Shown here piece by piece: positions 8,500-17,028 of a stretch of 64,000 nt of DNA. Position 1 is the stretch's first letter, and each line of letters begins with the position of its first letter. The notes beneath the pieces are model-generated. The model saw only the letters and a list, made by a program, of their open reading frames with translations, was not told the origin of the DNA and did not search any database. The stretch is from contig JBCDDC010000021.1 in the NCBI GenBank assembly GCA_039180675.1, forward strand, positions 31,870-95,869. The letters are read 5' to 3'. The DNA is from Thermohalobaculum sp039180675. Lineage in GTDB: Bacteria; Pseudomonadota; Alphaproteobacteria; Rhodobacterales; Rhodobacteraceae. A program made the position numbers and the translations under genes.

Positions 8500-9237
8500 A
8501 TGAACAGCGAAAAGCCGATTGGTTGGGCCGAGCTTGACGCCTTGCAGGCGCTTGCCCGGGGGGCCAGCCTCGAGATGATGCGCAAACCGCTCACGGCGCT
8601 GACCCATGCGCTGGATCTCGGCGGCTACAAATTCTGCATCGCTTCGCCCGAGATCGACGGTTTCCGGATCATCGCGGTCATCGCCGGCGGGGACCTGACG
8701 GCCGCACCTGACGGCTTTCTCAACACGAAGATCGAGCCGACCGATCCGATCCTCTGGGAAAGCTATCGCAGCGTGACGCCGGTGAGCTGGACACCCTATT
8801 TCACCAACGACGTGCAGATGGAGGCGAGCGGTGTGAGCGGGCTGGCCGCGCGCGGGGTCACCGCGGGCGCCTCGATCCCGATCATCTCGCAGCACAAGAA
8901 TTGCCGCGCCTCGCTCTGCGTCTCGGGCGCCAGGAACGAACCGCCCGGTTCCCTCGATCTGCGGCTTCCCGCGTTCTGGCCGCTTCTGCGCCTCGCTGGG
9001 CTCGCGCTTCTGGAGGCAGGCGTTGCCGAGGCCGAACGCTCCGGCCGGACCCGCTTCACGCCGAGCGAGAACGAGGTGCTCAAGGCACTGTCGCGCGGGC
9101 TGCGGGTCAAGGAGGTGGCCCTGGAGCTTGGCAAGTCGGAGCGCACCATCCGCAACCAGATCGAATCCGCCCGCGTCCGCGCCGGGGCGACGACGACGAT
9201 TGAGATGATCGTGAAGTGGCAGCGCGAAGTGCTCTGA
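8500..9237 (+). CDS. LuxR-family transcriptional regulator (orphan, autoinducer-domain type)
   Basis: The protein has a LuxR autoinducer-binding-like domain (about residues 20-165) and a C-terminal LuxR helix-turn-helix (about 178-240; FTPSENEVLKALSRGL...KSERTIRNQIESAR). The conserved Asp-Pro of the ligand pocket is present (D82-P83) and so is W97, but the tryptophan and tyrosine expected 13 and 9 positions before D82 are alanine and phenylalanine. That suggests a changed or lost acyl-homoserine-lactone pocket. No LuxI synthase is in the window. The frame opens at 8326, but ATG 8500 gives the usual length of about 245 residues; GTG 8455 is an alternative. Confidence 0.87.
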   Translation: MNSEKPIGWAELDALQALARGASLEMMRKPLTALTHALDLGGYKFCIASPEIDGFRIIAVIAGGDLTAAPDGFLNTKIEPTDPILWESYRSVTPVSWTPYFTNDVQMEASGVSGLAARGVTAGASIPIISQHKNCRASLCVSGARNEPPGSLDLRLPAFWPLLRLAGLALLEAGVAEAERSGRTRFTPSENEVLKALSRGLRVKEVALELGKSERTIRNQIESARVRAGATTTIEMIVKWQREVL

Positions 9238-9330
9238 CCTCCCGCCCCTCGGACCGATCCCTGCCGCTGCGCGCTTGACCGTGCCTCCCATGGGGGAAAC
9301 ACTGGCCAGCCAGCCCCTGGGGGAGAGAGT

Positions 9331-10953
9331 GTGAGCGAGATCTGGGATTACATCATCGTCGGCGCCGGATCGGCGGGCTGCGTGCTGGCGAACCGGCTGT
9401 CGGCCGACGCGCGCAACCGGGTGCTCCTGCTCGAGGCCGGACCCAAGGATCGCAACCCGTGGATCCATGTCCCGGTCGGCTATTACAAGACCATGCTCTC
9501 GCCGCTCTCCTGGGGCTATGACACCGAGCCGGAGGCGGAGCTCGAAGGGCGGCGCATCCACTGGCCCAGGGGCAAGGTGCTGGGCGGGTCGAGCTCGATC
9601 AACGGGCTGGTCTATATCCGCGGGCAGCACAGCGACTATGACCACTGGCGCCAGCTCGGCTGCACCGGCTGGGGGTGGGACGACGTGCTGCCCTACTTCA
9701 AGCGCTCCGAGGACAATGAGCGCGGCGGCGATGCCTGGCGCGGGGCGGGCGGGCCGCTCAAGGTCTCGGACATCCGCGACCGGCGCGAGATCTGCGAGGC
9801 CTATATCGCCTCGGCCGCCGCCGAGGGATTGCCACGCAACCTGGACTTCAATGGTGCTGAGCAGGAAGGGGCGGGGTACTTCCAGACGACCTCCTCGCGC
9901 GGGCTGCGCTGTTCTTCGGCGGCCGGTTACCTGAAGCCTGCGCGCGGACGGTCGAATCTGAGGGTCGAGACCGGCGCGCTGGCGAGCGGGATCGAGCTCG
10001 ACGGCCCGCGCGCGACCGGCGTGCGGTATCTGCAGGACGGCGCCGAGCATCTCGCCGCCTGCCGGGGCGAGGTCGTGCTCTGCGGCGGGGCGGTCAATTC
10101 GCCCCAGCTCCTGCAGCTTTCGGGCATCGGGCCCGGGGCGCTCCTGCAGGATCTGGGGATCGCGGTGCGGCGCGAGCTGCCGGGTGTGGGGCAGGATCTG
10201 CAGGACCACCTCCAGATCCGCTCGCTCTACCGGCTGAACAAGCCGATCTCGGTCAATGACGACGTGAACAACCTCCTGCGCCGGGCCTGGACCGGGGTGC
10301 GCTTTGCGCTGCAGCGCGCGGGGCCCCTGACGCTCTCGGCGGGCTCGGTTGGGGTCTTCGCGCGCGTGCTACCCGAAAGCGAGACCCCGGACATCCAGTT
10401 CCACTTCATCCCGTTCAGCGCCGACAAGCCGGGGACGGGCCTGCACGACTGGCCCGGGGTGACCGCCTCGGTCTGCCAGCTGAGACCCGAAAGCCGGGGG
10501 GAGATCGCGATCACCTCGACCGACCCGCGCACACATCCCCGGATCACCGCCAACTACCTCGCCACCGAGTACGACCGGCGGGTGCTGATCGAGGGGCTGA
10601 AGCTCGCCCGCCGGATCAGCCGGGCCACCCCCTTCGCGGACCATGTCGCCGAGGAGGTGGAGCCGGGGCCGGAGCGCACCGATGACGACGCCCTGATGGC
10701 GCATATCCGCGCGCGGGCGACGACGATCTTCCACCCGACCTCGACCTGCCGCATGGGCACCGATCCGATGGCAGTGACCGACCCGCGCCTGCGGGTACAC
10801 GGGGTGGAGGGGCTGCGGATCGCCGATTGCTCGATCATGCCCACGGTCCCGTCCGGCAACACGAACGCGCCGGCCATCATGGTGGGCGAGAAATGCGCGG
10901 ACATGATGCTGGAGGATGCCGCCGCAGGAGCCGCCGCCCGCCAGCCCGCCTGA
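9331..10953 (+). CDS. GMC-family FAD oxidoreductase (choline/alcohol dehydrogenase-like)
   Basis: At 540 residues this is a full-length glucose-methanol-choline oxidoreductase. The FAD-binding motif is at the N-terminus (IIVGAGSAGCVLANRLS), followed by the GMC signature RGKVLGGSSSINGLVYIRG (about residues 85-103). The active-site region near the C-terminus is intact: the HPTSTCRMG histidine and the PSGNTNAPAIM segment. Family members oxidise alcohols such as choline, aliphatic alcohols or polyethylene glycol. GTG 9331 is preceded by GGGGGAGAGAG, which fixes the start. It is monocistronic; no betaine aldehyde dehydrogenase or bet regulator is adjacent, so choline specificity is not supported. 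Confidence 0.93.
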   Translation: MSEIWDYIIVGAGSAGCVLANRLSADARNRVLLLEAGPKDRNPWIHVPVGYYKTMLSPLSWGYDTEPEAELEGRRIHWPRGKVLGGSSSINGLVYIRGQHSDYDHWRQLGCTGWGWDDVLPYFKRSEDNERGGDAWRGAGGPLKVSDIRDRREICEAYIASAAAEGLPRNLDFNGAEQEGAGYFQTTSSRGLRCSSAAGYLKPARGRSNLRVETGALASGIELDGPRATGVRYLQDGAEHLAACRGEVVLCGGAVNSPQLLQLSGIGPGALLQDLGIAVRRELPGVGQDLQDHLQIRSLYRLNKPISVNDDVNNLLRRAWTGVRFALQRAGPLTLSAGSVGVFARVLPESETPDIQFHFIPFSADKPGTGLHDWPGVTASVCQLRPESRGEIAITSTDPRTHPRITANYLATEYDRRVLIEGLKLARRISRATPFADHVAEEVEPGPERTDDDALMAHIRARATTIFHPTSTCRMGTDPMAVTDPRLRVHGVEGLRIADCSIMPTVPSGNTNAPAIMVGEKCADMMLEDAAAGAAARQPA

Positions 10954-11368
10954 GGCGCCGGGGGCGGTGTCGCGACCCTCGGGCCGACGTACGGATGTCG
11001 TCAGTTCCCGGAATGGCATGCCGCGATGCCAGAAACGAGGCGGCTCTCGTTCGGTGGATGAGGCCCGGTGGTCTTCTGCTCTTTCGGGGAAGTCCGGCGT
11101 ATCATCCGCCGGGAAGCTTGGGATTACCTGAGAGATCCAGAGCAATCAAAGAGGCGACCGGCCGGCCGCTCTGCCGGTTCCTGCCAAAGAACCGGCGGGT
11201 TGGTCCCGAAGGCTCCGGCGTCACCCGGAGCGCAAGGACCGATCATCTGTCCGCGAACGCAGAGGGTTATCGAAGAATTTGATTAAAACTCCGCTAACGC
11301 GAGAGGCAGGAACCGCGCCGGAGTATGAAGCACCCCTCTGGATCAGCCGCCCGGCAGCGAGTTTCCCG
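10954..11368. other. Non-coding gap with one hairpin
   Basis: No convincing gene was found in these 415 bases between the convergent GMC oxidoreductase and FGE-fold genes. The only structure I see is an 8-bp inverted repeat at 11173-11180 / 11189-11196 (GCCGGTTC / GAACCGGC, 8-base loop) without a T-run. Short frames here lack coding character. Confidence 0.5.
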
Positions 11369-12358
11369 TCATTGCGCCATTTCTCGGATAATTCTGATAC
11401 CAGTATTGTGTGTCCTACGCGTCTCCAATGGTCGAAACCGTCGCGCCAAACGAGCGTTATCCATCGCGCTGGTAAACGCTCCGCCTTTCCCGACGCGGCG
11501 GCAATTGCTCTGGGACTGGGCCAGGCCCAGATAGGCGCTCGCTCTAGCCAGGCTGATATGTTCCTCAGTCCAGCACGACTGAGTGATCTCCAGCACATTG
11601 CCGGACATGTGGCGCAACCCCCAAGCGTTTGCGGCGTCGAGCTTATCAACGGACACTGGCCTGCGCCGGTTCGTCAGATGTGGCATCTCGATCTTCCGAA
11701 GGTTCTCGGTCGCCGCCCGCGAAAAGTTGGCCTGATCCGTGGTCAGTTCGTCGCCTTGCGCGAACCGGGTCTGTGTATCTGCACGCGCGGCGTATTCCCA
11801 CTCGGCTTCTGTTGGGAGGCGATACACCTCCGCACCGACGCGAGTGTTGAGCCACGCCACATATTCCAAAGTATCGAGATAGGAGACATTGATCGCCGGA
11901 TGGTTCGGCCCGAGCGGGACGAAGCCCTCACGAAAGACCAGAACTCTATGATCCGGGATATGTGCACATCCGCCATCCTCTACGCAGGCCATCCATTCCG
12001 CATGGGTCAGTTCGTTGCGGGCCATGGCGTAGGGGATGTCCATTTCCACCCGATGGCGGGGATGCTCGCTCGGAATGATGTTGATCTCATTGGGACCACG
12101 GACCCGCCTCGTCGCGTTCTGCCCGTACCAGTCGAGCGGATTTCGCGACTCCCCGCGTTTGGCGCCCATCAGGAAGGAGCCGAGCGGCATGACGACCATC
12201 TCGGGGCAGACGGCGCATTCGCGGAAGCGCTCCAATGGCATCACGGTGCGGCCGTCGGTCAGTTTGTAGGAGACATCGTCTTCGGCAGCGCTCGGGCCGG
12301 GGAGAAGGAGGCCCGCGCAGAGGAGCGCTGCCGCCAGCCTGTACCAGGGGCGCTTCAC
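11369..12358 (-). CDS. Exported FGE/SUMF1-fold protein lacking the catalytic cysteines
   Basis: The GTG at 12358 opens a 329-residue protein with a signal peptide (MKRPWYRLAAALLCAGLLLP, cut after PSAAE) and a formylglycine-generating-enzyme (FGE-sulfatase) domain. Landmarks are the FLMGAKRGE glycine motif, HPRHRVEMDIPYAMARNELT, YRLPTEAEWEYAAR, GLRHMSGNVLEI and the C-terminal RVGKGGAF...LARRFRP. In genuine FGE the segment after the GG motif carries the copper-binding cysteine pair; here it reads AFTSAMDNARLARR with no cysteine. A formylglycine-generating role is therefore unlikely, and no sulfatase gene is near. A binding or structural role, as in other FGE-fold proteins, is more likely. A small helical protein is encoded 11 bases upstream. 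Confidence 0.85.
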   Translation of the reverse strand: MKRPWYRLAAALLCAGLLLPGPSAAEDDVSYKLTDGRTVMPLERFRECAVCPEMVVMPLGSFLMGAKRGESRNPLDWYGQNATRRVRGPNEINIIPSEHPRHRVEMDIPYAMARNELTHAEWMACVEDGGCAHIPDHRVLVFREGFVPLGPNHPAINVSYLDTLEYVAWLNTRVGAEVYRLPTEAEWEYAARADTQTRFAQGDELTTDQANFSRAATENLRKIEMPHLTNRRRPVSVDKLDAANAWGLRHMSGNVLEITQSCWTEEHISLARASAYLGLAQSQSNCRRVGKGGAFTSAMDNARLARRFRPLETRRTHNTGIRIIREMAQ

Positions 12359-12369
12359 GCGCGGCCTGA

Positions 12370-12603
12370 TCAATGCAGGCTCAGGAGCACTTGGATATCG
12401 CGCTGGCTCAGACCCTCGAAAAGCGCCCGGTCCTCGACCGACAGATCCGCGCCTTCGTCGATATGCTCCTTGACGAGCCGGGCGATCTGCACGGTCGGCT
12501 GGTAGTAGAGATCGGGGTTCGATTTGCTCAGCTCGGCGATCAGTCGCTCGAGCAGCTTTTTCTGCTTCTCCGAGTCCAGATCGTTCCGTTTGTCCTGCAG
12601 CAT
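12370..12603 (-). CDS. Small helical protein upstream of FGE-fold gene
   Basis: This 77-residue, charged, all-helical protein (EKQKKLLERLIAELSKSN..., ending LSQRDIQVLLSLH) has no signal peptide and no membrane segment. I do not recognise a family. ATG 12603 is taken as start; GTG 12615 would add four residues. Its stop lies 11 bases from the FGE-fold start, so the two are probably co-transcribed and may act together, although one is predicted cytosolic and the other exported. Confidence 0.6.
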   Translation of the reverse strand: MLQDKRNDLDSEKQKKLLERLIAELSKSNPDLYYQPTVQIARLVKEHIDEGADLSVEDRALFEGLSQRDIQVLLSLH

Positions 12604-12738
12604 CGCGTCGCCCACCAGTTTCCGGCACCCTCACCCAATATATTTAGGGTCGCAGGCCGTGATCGTCGAGCCATGCCGCTGGAGCACGCTGGCGTAAACG
12701 GCCTGCGAGAGGACCTCGCGGCGCGAGCGGAAACAAGA

Positions 12739-14928
12739 TCAGGTCGGCGTGCCCAAAGCCTCCAGCACGCGGTCGGGCGTGAAGGGCATGTGTCGGATCC
12801 GCCGCCCGGTCAGGGCGTGGAAGGCACTGGCGATTGCAGGGGCGACCATCGGCGTCGACAGCTCTCCGATCCCGGTCGGCGGCGCGTCGACCTCGAGCAG
12901 CTCCACCTCGATCTCCGGCACCTCGTTGGCGCGCAGGATTTCGTAGTCGTAGAAGTTCGACTGTTCGACCTGGCCGCCGACGATGCTCACGCTCTCCTTC
13001 AACGCGCTGCTGATGCCGTAGACGATGCCGCCCTCCAGCTGGTTGATGGCATTGTCGGGCGCCACGATCAGGCCGGCGTCATAGGCGCCCCAGGCCTTGG
13101 TGACGGCGATCGTGCCAGTGGCGGTGTCGAGATCGATCTCGACCACCAGCGCGCCCTGGCTCGGCCCGTAATGGCCCATGGAAAAGCCCAGCGCCCTGCC
13201 TTCGGGCACTTGCGGCCAGTTCGCGATCTCGAGGGCGCGGTCGAGGGTGGCGAGGCCGCGCGGGTTATCGCGCAGCAGCGCCCGGCGCATGTCGATCGGG
13301 TCCTGCCCGGCTTCCTCGGCCACCTCGTCCATGAAGGCTTCGGCGGCGAAGGTCGTGTATGCCGCGCCGATCCCGCGCCAGGGGCTCAACCGCGCGCCGC
13401 GCCGGGTCACCAGATGCTCGGCCAGGAGATCCGGCAGCGCATAGAAGGGGTTCTCAGAGCCCTTCATGGTGATGATGTCCTTCGGCTTCACCTGTTCCCA
13501 GCGGATCGGGTTGAAGAACTCGATCACCGAGGGTGCCGCGACCCTGTGGCGCCAGCCCCGGATCTCGGCACCCGAGAGCCCGGCGCTGAGATGCTGGGCG
13601 GCCGCCGGGCGGAACGCGCCGGTTCTGACGTCATCCTCGCGGGTCCAGACCACCTTCACCGGGCGGCCGGTGGCTTTGGAGGAGAGGAGCGCGTCGCGCA
13701 CGTAGTCCTGCATCAGCGCGGTCCGCCGGCCGAACCCGCCGCCCATGGTCATCATGTGAAGCCGGATGCGATCTGGCGTGGTGTCCAGCACGTTGCTCAC
13801 GGTCAGGGTGGTCAAGGTCTGGCTTTGCGTCCCCGCCCAGACCTCGGCGCCCTTGCCGTCAGGGTCGACCGCGGCGACGGCGGCCATGGGCTCGATCTGG
13901 GCGTGGTAGGCGTAGTCGGAGAGATAGGTGCGCGCGATCTGGCGCTCAGCGCCCCCGATCGCGGTGAGCGCATCGCCTTTCGACGACCAGACAGCACCCT
14001 CTTGCGCCAGATCCCGGGCGACAGTCTCATAGGCCGCCAGATCCGCAGCGCTGTCGAAGGACCGGGCCGGTGAGGTCTCGGACCAGGTGATGTCGAGCAT
14101 GTCGCGCGCCGCGAGCGCCTGCTCATAGCTTTCTGCGACGACGGCGACGCCATCCGGCAGGGTCACGATCTCGATCACGCCTGCGGAGGCGCGCGCATCG
14201 GTATCGTCGATGCTGACCGGGGTCTCGCCCTCGACCGGGGTGCGCAGAACGGCGGCATAGGCCATGTTCGGCACGGCGACGTCGATCACATAGGTCTGGG
14301 CGCCGGTCGACTTGGCCTTTGTATCACGGCGCGGCATGTCGGTGCCGATATAGCGGTAGTCCGAAGGCGCTTTCAGATGGGCCTCCGTGACCTCGGGGAT
14401 CGAGATGCTCTCATCCCAAAGTGCTGCGACCTCGCCATAGCTGAGCGTTCGGCCCGACGCCGGGTCCTTCACCAGGCTCGGCTCGGTGACCAGACCGGCC
14501 GCATCGACGCCCCAGTGCTTGGCCGCCATCGCGATCAGCATCCGCCGAGCCTGCGCGCCGGCCAGTCTGAGCGGCGTGAAATAGGCCCGCACGCCGGTGC
14601 TGCCGGCCGTGTAGAGGACGTTGCCGAACAAGGGGTTGCCATAGGTCCGGTCGTCGCGGTTGAGCTGCTCCACCACAACGTCTTCCCAATTGGCATCCAG
14701 CTCCTCCGCAAGGATCATTGGCAGCGATGAGGAGCTGCCCTGGCCCATCTCGGTCAGCGGGTAGACGATGGTGATCTCGCCATCCTCGGCGATCCGCAGC
14801 CAGGCGTTGGGCGTGACCGGTCCGGTTGCCGCATGGGCGACCGACGCGAGCCCCCCTGCACCGATCGCAAAGGCGAATGCGCCGCCCAGCCTGAGCGCAT
14901 CGCGGCGGTTCATCTCGATCTTGCCCAT
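12739..14928 (-). CDS. Molybdopterin-binding subunit of xanthine dehydrogenase-family oxidoreductase (IorB-like)
   Basis: The 729-residue protein is the large Mo-pterin subunit of an aldehyde/isoquinoline oxidoreductase. It starts with a twin-arginine signal (NRRDALRLGGAFAFAIGAGG), so the folded holoenzyme is probably exported to the periplasm. Family landmarks include PLTEMGQGSSSSLPMILAEE near residue 55, VLRTPVEGETP, the MTMGGGFGRR substrate loop and PWRGIGAAYTTFAAEAF. No FAD subunit is present, as in isoquinoline 1-oxidoreductase, so electrons probably go to a cytochrome or quinone. The 2Fe-2S subunit gene ends 2 bases upstream. The substrate cannot be told from sequence. Confidence 0.93.
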   Translation of the reverse strand: MGKIEMNRRDALRLGGAFAFAIGAGGLASVAHAATGPVTPNAWLRIAEDGEITIVYPLTEMGQGSSSSLPMILAEELDANWEDVVVEQLNRDDRTYGNPLFGNVLYTAGSTGVRAYFTPLRLAGAQARRMLIAMAAKHWGVDAAGLVTEPSLVKDPASGRTLSYGEVAALWDESISIPEVTEAHLKAPSDYRYIGTDMPRRDTKAKSTGAQTYVIDVAVPNMAYAAVLRTPVEGETPVSIDDTDARASAGVIEIVTLPDGVAVVAESYEQALAARDMLDITWSETSPARSFDSAADLAAYETVARDLAQEGAVWSSKGDALTAIGGAERQIARTYLSDYAYHAQIEPMAAVAAVDPDGKGAEVWAGTQSQTLTTLTVSNVLDTTPDRIRLHMMTMGGGFGRRTALMQDYVRDALLSSKATGRPVKVVWTREDDVRTGAFRPAAAQHLSAGLSGAEIRGWRHRVAAPSVIEFFNPIRWEQVKPKDIITMKGSENPFYALPDLLAEHLVTRRGARLSPWRGIGAAYTTFAAEAFMDEVAEEAGQDPIDMRRALLRDNPRGLATLDRALEIANWPQVPEGRALGFSMGHYGPSQGALVVEIDLDTATGTIAVTKAWGAYDAGLIVAPDNAINQLEGGIVYGISSALKESVSIVGGQVEQSNFYDYEILRANEVPEIEVELLEVDAPPTGIGELSTPMVAPAIASAFHALTGRRIRHMPFTPDRVLEALGTPT

Positions 14929-14930
14929 GA

Positions 14931-15383
14931 TCAGCCCTCCCTCACCGCGCGTTCGACGGCGTGGGTGATGCGGGTATAGGTGCCGCAGCGGCAGAGATTG
15001 GTGCTCATATGCTCGCGGATCTCGTCCCGGTTGGGCGCCGGGTTCTGGATCAGCAAGTCGGCGGCGCGCATGATCTGGCCCGACTGGCAGTAACCGCATT
15101 GCGGGACCTGCTCGGCAACCCAGGCCTTTTGCAGGGGGTGGTCACCGTTGGGCGAGAGCCCTTCGATCGTGGTGACATCGGCCCCGTCGAGATCGCTCAG
15201 ATAGGTCTGGCAGGCATAGGCCGCCTCTCCGTTGACATGCACGGTGCAGGCCCCGCAGGAGGCGACGCCGCAGCCGAATTTCGTGCCTGTCAGGCCAAGC
15301 TCGTCGCGCAAGAAAAACAAAAGCCGCGTGTCGTCGCCCGCTGCCGCTTGCACAGTCTTTCCGTTCACCGTCAGTTCAACCAT
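14931..15383 (-). CDS. 2Fe-2S subunit of xanthine dehydrogenase-family oxidoreductase (IorA-like)
   Basis: This 150-residue protein is the small subunit of the preceding enzyme. The N-terminal plant-ferredoxin-type cluster is bound by FGCGVASCGACTVHVNG plus a further Cys, and the C-terminal helical-bundle cluster by QCGYCQSGQIM and NLCRCGTYTRI; all eight cysteines are visible. It carries electrons from the Mo centre. It has no signal of its own and would be exported bound to the twin-arginine subunit. ATG 15383 is chosen because it gives the family N-terminus (VELTVNGKTV). It is divergent from an AraC-type regulator. Confidence 0.95.
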   Translation of the reverse strand: MVELTVNGKTVQAAAGDDTRLLFFLRDELGLTGTKFGCGVASCGACTVHVNGEAAYACQTYLSDLDGADVTTIEGLSPNGDHPLQKAWVAEQVPQCGYCQSGQIMRAADLLIQNPAPNRDEIREHMSTNLCRCGTYTRITHAVERAVREG

Positions 15384-15498
15384 GTCTCGCCTTTCTCGCT
15401 GCCTTGCCGCGTGGCTTGCTGGATGTCTCTGCACGTGAGATAGGAACCAAATCGCGGCTATCTTTCGCAAATCGGCCAATGACTGTTGAGATCCGGCC

Positions 15499-16284
15499 AT
15501 GTCGACACTGAACGAACATCCCGCAGACAAGGCCGCGGCTCCCGTGGTTGGGGAAAGCTGGAACGCCCCCGGTCCGCAACAGGTGTCGCGCCATGCGCAC
15601 CGGCGCGGACAGCTGATCTACACCGCGCGCGGATGCGTGACCGTGGACGCGGATGGGTTCTTGTACGTGGTACCGGCGCACCGGGCGCTCTGGGTCCCGC
15701 CGGGGGTGCAGCACGGCGCGGCCTATCCTCAGGAAGTGGCCTTCCGCGGGATCTTCGTGGCGCCGGATCTGTGCGCAAATCTGCCAAAGGCGTTGTGCTT
15801 CGTCGAGATCGATGGTCTGGCGCGTGAGCTGATCGAAGCGATCGTGCATCTGCCCTGGGATTACGGGCCCGACAGCGCCGAGGCGCGGTTGACCGCTGTG
15901 CTGCTGGACCGGATCCGGGCGCTGCCCTCGACTCCGCTGAGCTTGCCCGATGCGGCAGATGACAGGCTACGCCGGGTGACGGCTGCCTTGCGGGACGCGC
16001 CGACCGATGCGCGCGGGCTGGCCGAGTGGGCGTCGCTGGCCGGAATGAGCCAGCGCAACTTCACCCGCCGGTTTCGGACCGAGGCGGGCATGAGCTTCGT
16101 CGCCTGGCGGCAGCAACTGCTGGTCCTGCTCGCCATCGAGAAACTGGCCAGCGGCGAGCCGGTCACCCGTATCGCGATCGACCTCGGCTTCGCGTCCACC
16201 AGCGGTTTCACGGCCATGTTCAAGCGGACGACCGGCATCGCGCCGAGTGCGTACCTGCAAGCGGGTGCGTTGGGCGCGACCTGA
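15499..16284 (+). CDS. AraC-family transcriptional regulator
   Basis: The 261-residue protein has a cupin-type ligand domain (about residues 25-110; RHAHRRGQLIYTARG, YVVPAHRALWVPPGVQH) and a C-terminal pair of AraC helix-turn-helix units (about 165-255; LAEWASLAGMSQRNFTRRF and the second unit ending in SGFTAMFKRTTGIAPSAYL). It is divergently transcribed from the IorAB-type genes with a 115-base spacer, so it is the likely regulator of that oxidoreductase and may respond to its aromatic or aldehyde substrate; this is inference from position. Confidence 0.92.
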   Translation: MSTLNEHPADKAAAPVVGESWNAPGPQQVSRHAHRRGQLIYTARGCVTVDADGFLYVVPAHRALWVPPGVQHGAAYPQEVAFRGIFVAPDLCANLPKALCFVEIDGLARELIEAIVHLPWDYGPDSAEARLTAVLLDRIRALPSTPLSLPDAADDRLRRVTAALRDAPTDARGLAEWASLAGMSQRNFTRRFRTEAGMSFVAWRQQLLVLLAIEKLASGEPVTRIAIDLGFASTSGFTAMFKRTTGIAPSAYLQAGALGAT

Positions 16285-16328
16285 TCCGCTATTTCGTTTG
16301 ACGCCAGTTGGCGTTGCGGGAAGAACGA

Positions 16329-17027
16329 TCAGACGATGATCGCGTCGGACAGGCGCTCCTTCGCGAGATCGGATTTCCGGCCCTCGAGTTTCACGGCGCC
16401 GCGTTCGAGGACGTAGAACCTGTCCGAGAGATCGTAGGCGAAATCGAAATACTGCTCGACCAGCAGAATCGCCATGTCGCGGCGTTCGCGCAGGTAGCCG
16501 ATCACCTCTCCGATCTGCTGGATGATGTTGGGCTGGATGCCCTCGGTCGGCTCATCGAGGAGCAGGATCTTCGGCCGGGTGATCATGGCGCGGGCGATCG
16601 CAAGCTGCTGCTGCTGCCCGCCTGAGAGGTCGCCGCCCCGCCGAGCGAGGAACTTCTTCAGGATCGGAAAAAGCTCGAAGATCTCGTCGGGCACCCCGCG
16701 CTGGTCCCGGGGCAGGCAGGCGAACCCGGTCTCGAGGTTCTCTCGCACGGTCAGAAGCGGGAAGATATCGCGCCCCTGCGGCACGTAACCAATCCCCTTG
16801 CGGGCGAGATCATGGGCGGAGGCGCGGCCGGTGATCGCCTCGCCATCGAGCCGCAGGGTGCCGGCAGAGCGCTGATGGGTGCCCGAGATCGCCTTCAGGA
16901 GCGATGTCTTGCCCACACCATTCGTGCCCATGACGCAGGTGACTTCGCCCCGTAAAGCGTCGAGATCGATCCCGTGGAGGATCTGGCTACCCCCGTAATG
17001 CAGGGTCAGGCCGCGCAGCTCCAGCAT
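16329..17027 (-). CDS. urtE: Urea ABC transporter ATP-binding protein UrtE
   Basis: The 232-residue ATPase is the second nucleotide-binding subunit of the urea transporter. Walker A is GTNGVGKTSL, the ABC signature is LSGGQQQQLAIARAM, and Walker B is ILLLDEPTEGIQPNIIQQIG; the phrase EPTEGIQPNIIQ is characteristic of UrtE. I use ATG 17027, one base beyond the urtD stop, which gives the usual length and the family start MLELRGLTLHYGG; ATG 17048 would add seven residues and has an AGGA eight bases upstream. It is the last gene of urtABCDE. Confidence 0.95.
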   Translation of the reverse strand: MLELRGLTLHYGGSQILHGIDLDALRGEVTCVMGTNGVGKTSLLKAISGTHQRSAGTLRLDGEAITGRASAHDLARKGIGYVPQGRDIFPLLTVRENLETGFACLPRDQRGVPDEIFELFPILKKFLARRGGDLSGGQQQQLAIARAMITRPKILLLDEPTEGIQPNIIQQIGEVIGYLRERRDMAILLVEQYFDFAYDLSDRFYVLERGAVKLEGRKSDLAKERLSDAIIV

Positions 17028-17028
17028 C

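Noticed and set aside
8377..10209. A 610-residue minus-strand frame opposite the LuxR-type and GMC genes
   Set aside because: It is antisense to two proteins with clear motifs and has shadow-type composition.
9331..10953. GMC oxidoreductase as BetA choline dehydrogenase
   Set aside because: No betB, betI or choline transporter is adjacent, and GMC substrate cannot be read from motifs alone.
11369..12358. FGE-fold protein as a sulfatase-activating enzyme
   Set aside because: The active cysteines are missing and no sulfatase gene is near.
12373..14073. A 566-residue plus-strand frame opposite the Mo-hydroxylase large subunit
   Set aside because: Shadow of the intact IorB-like gene, without recognisable domains.
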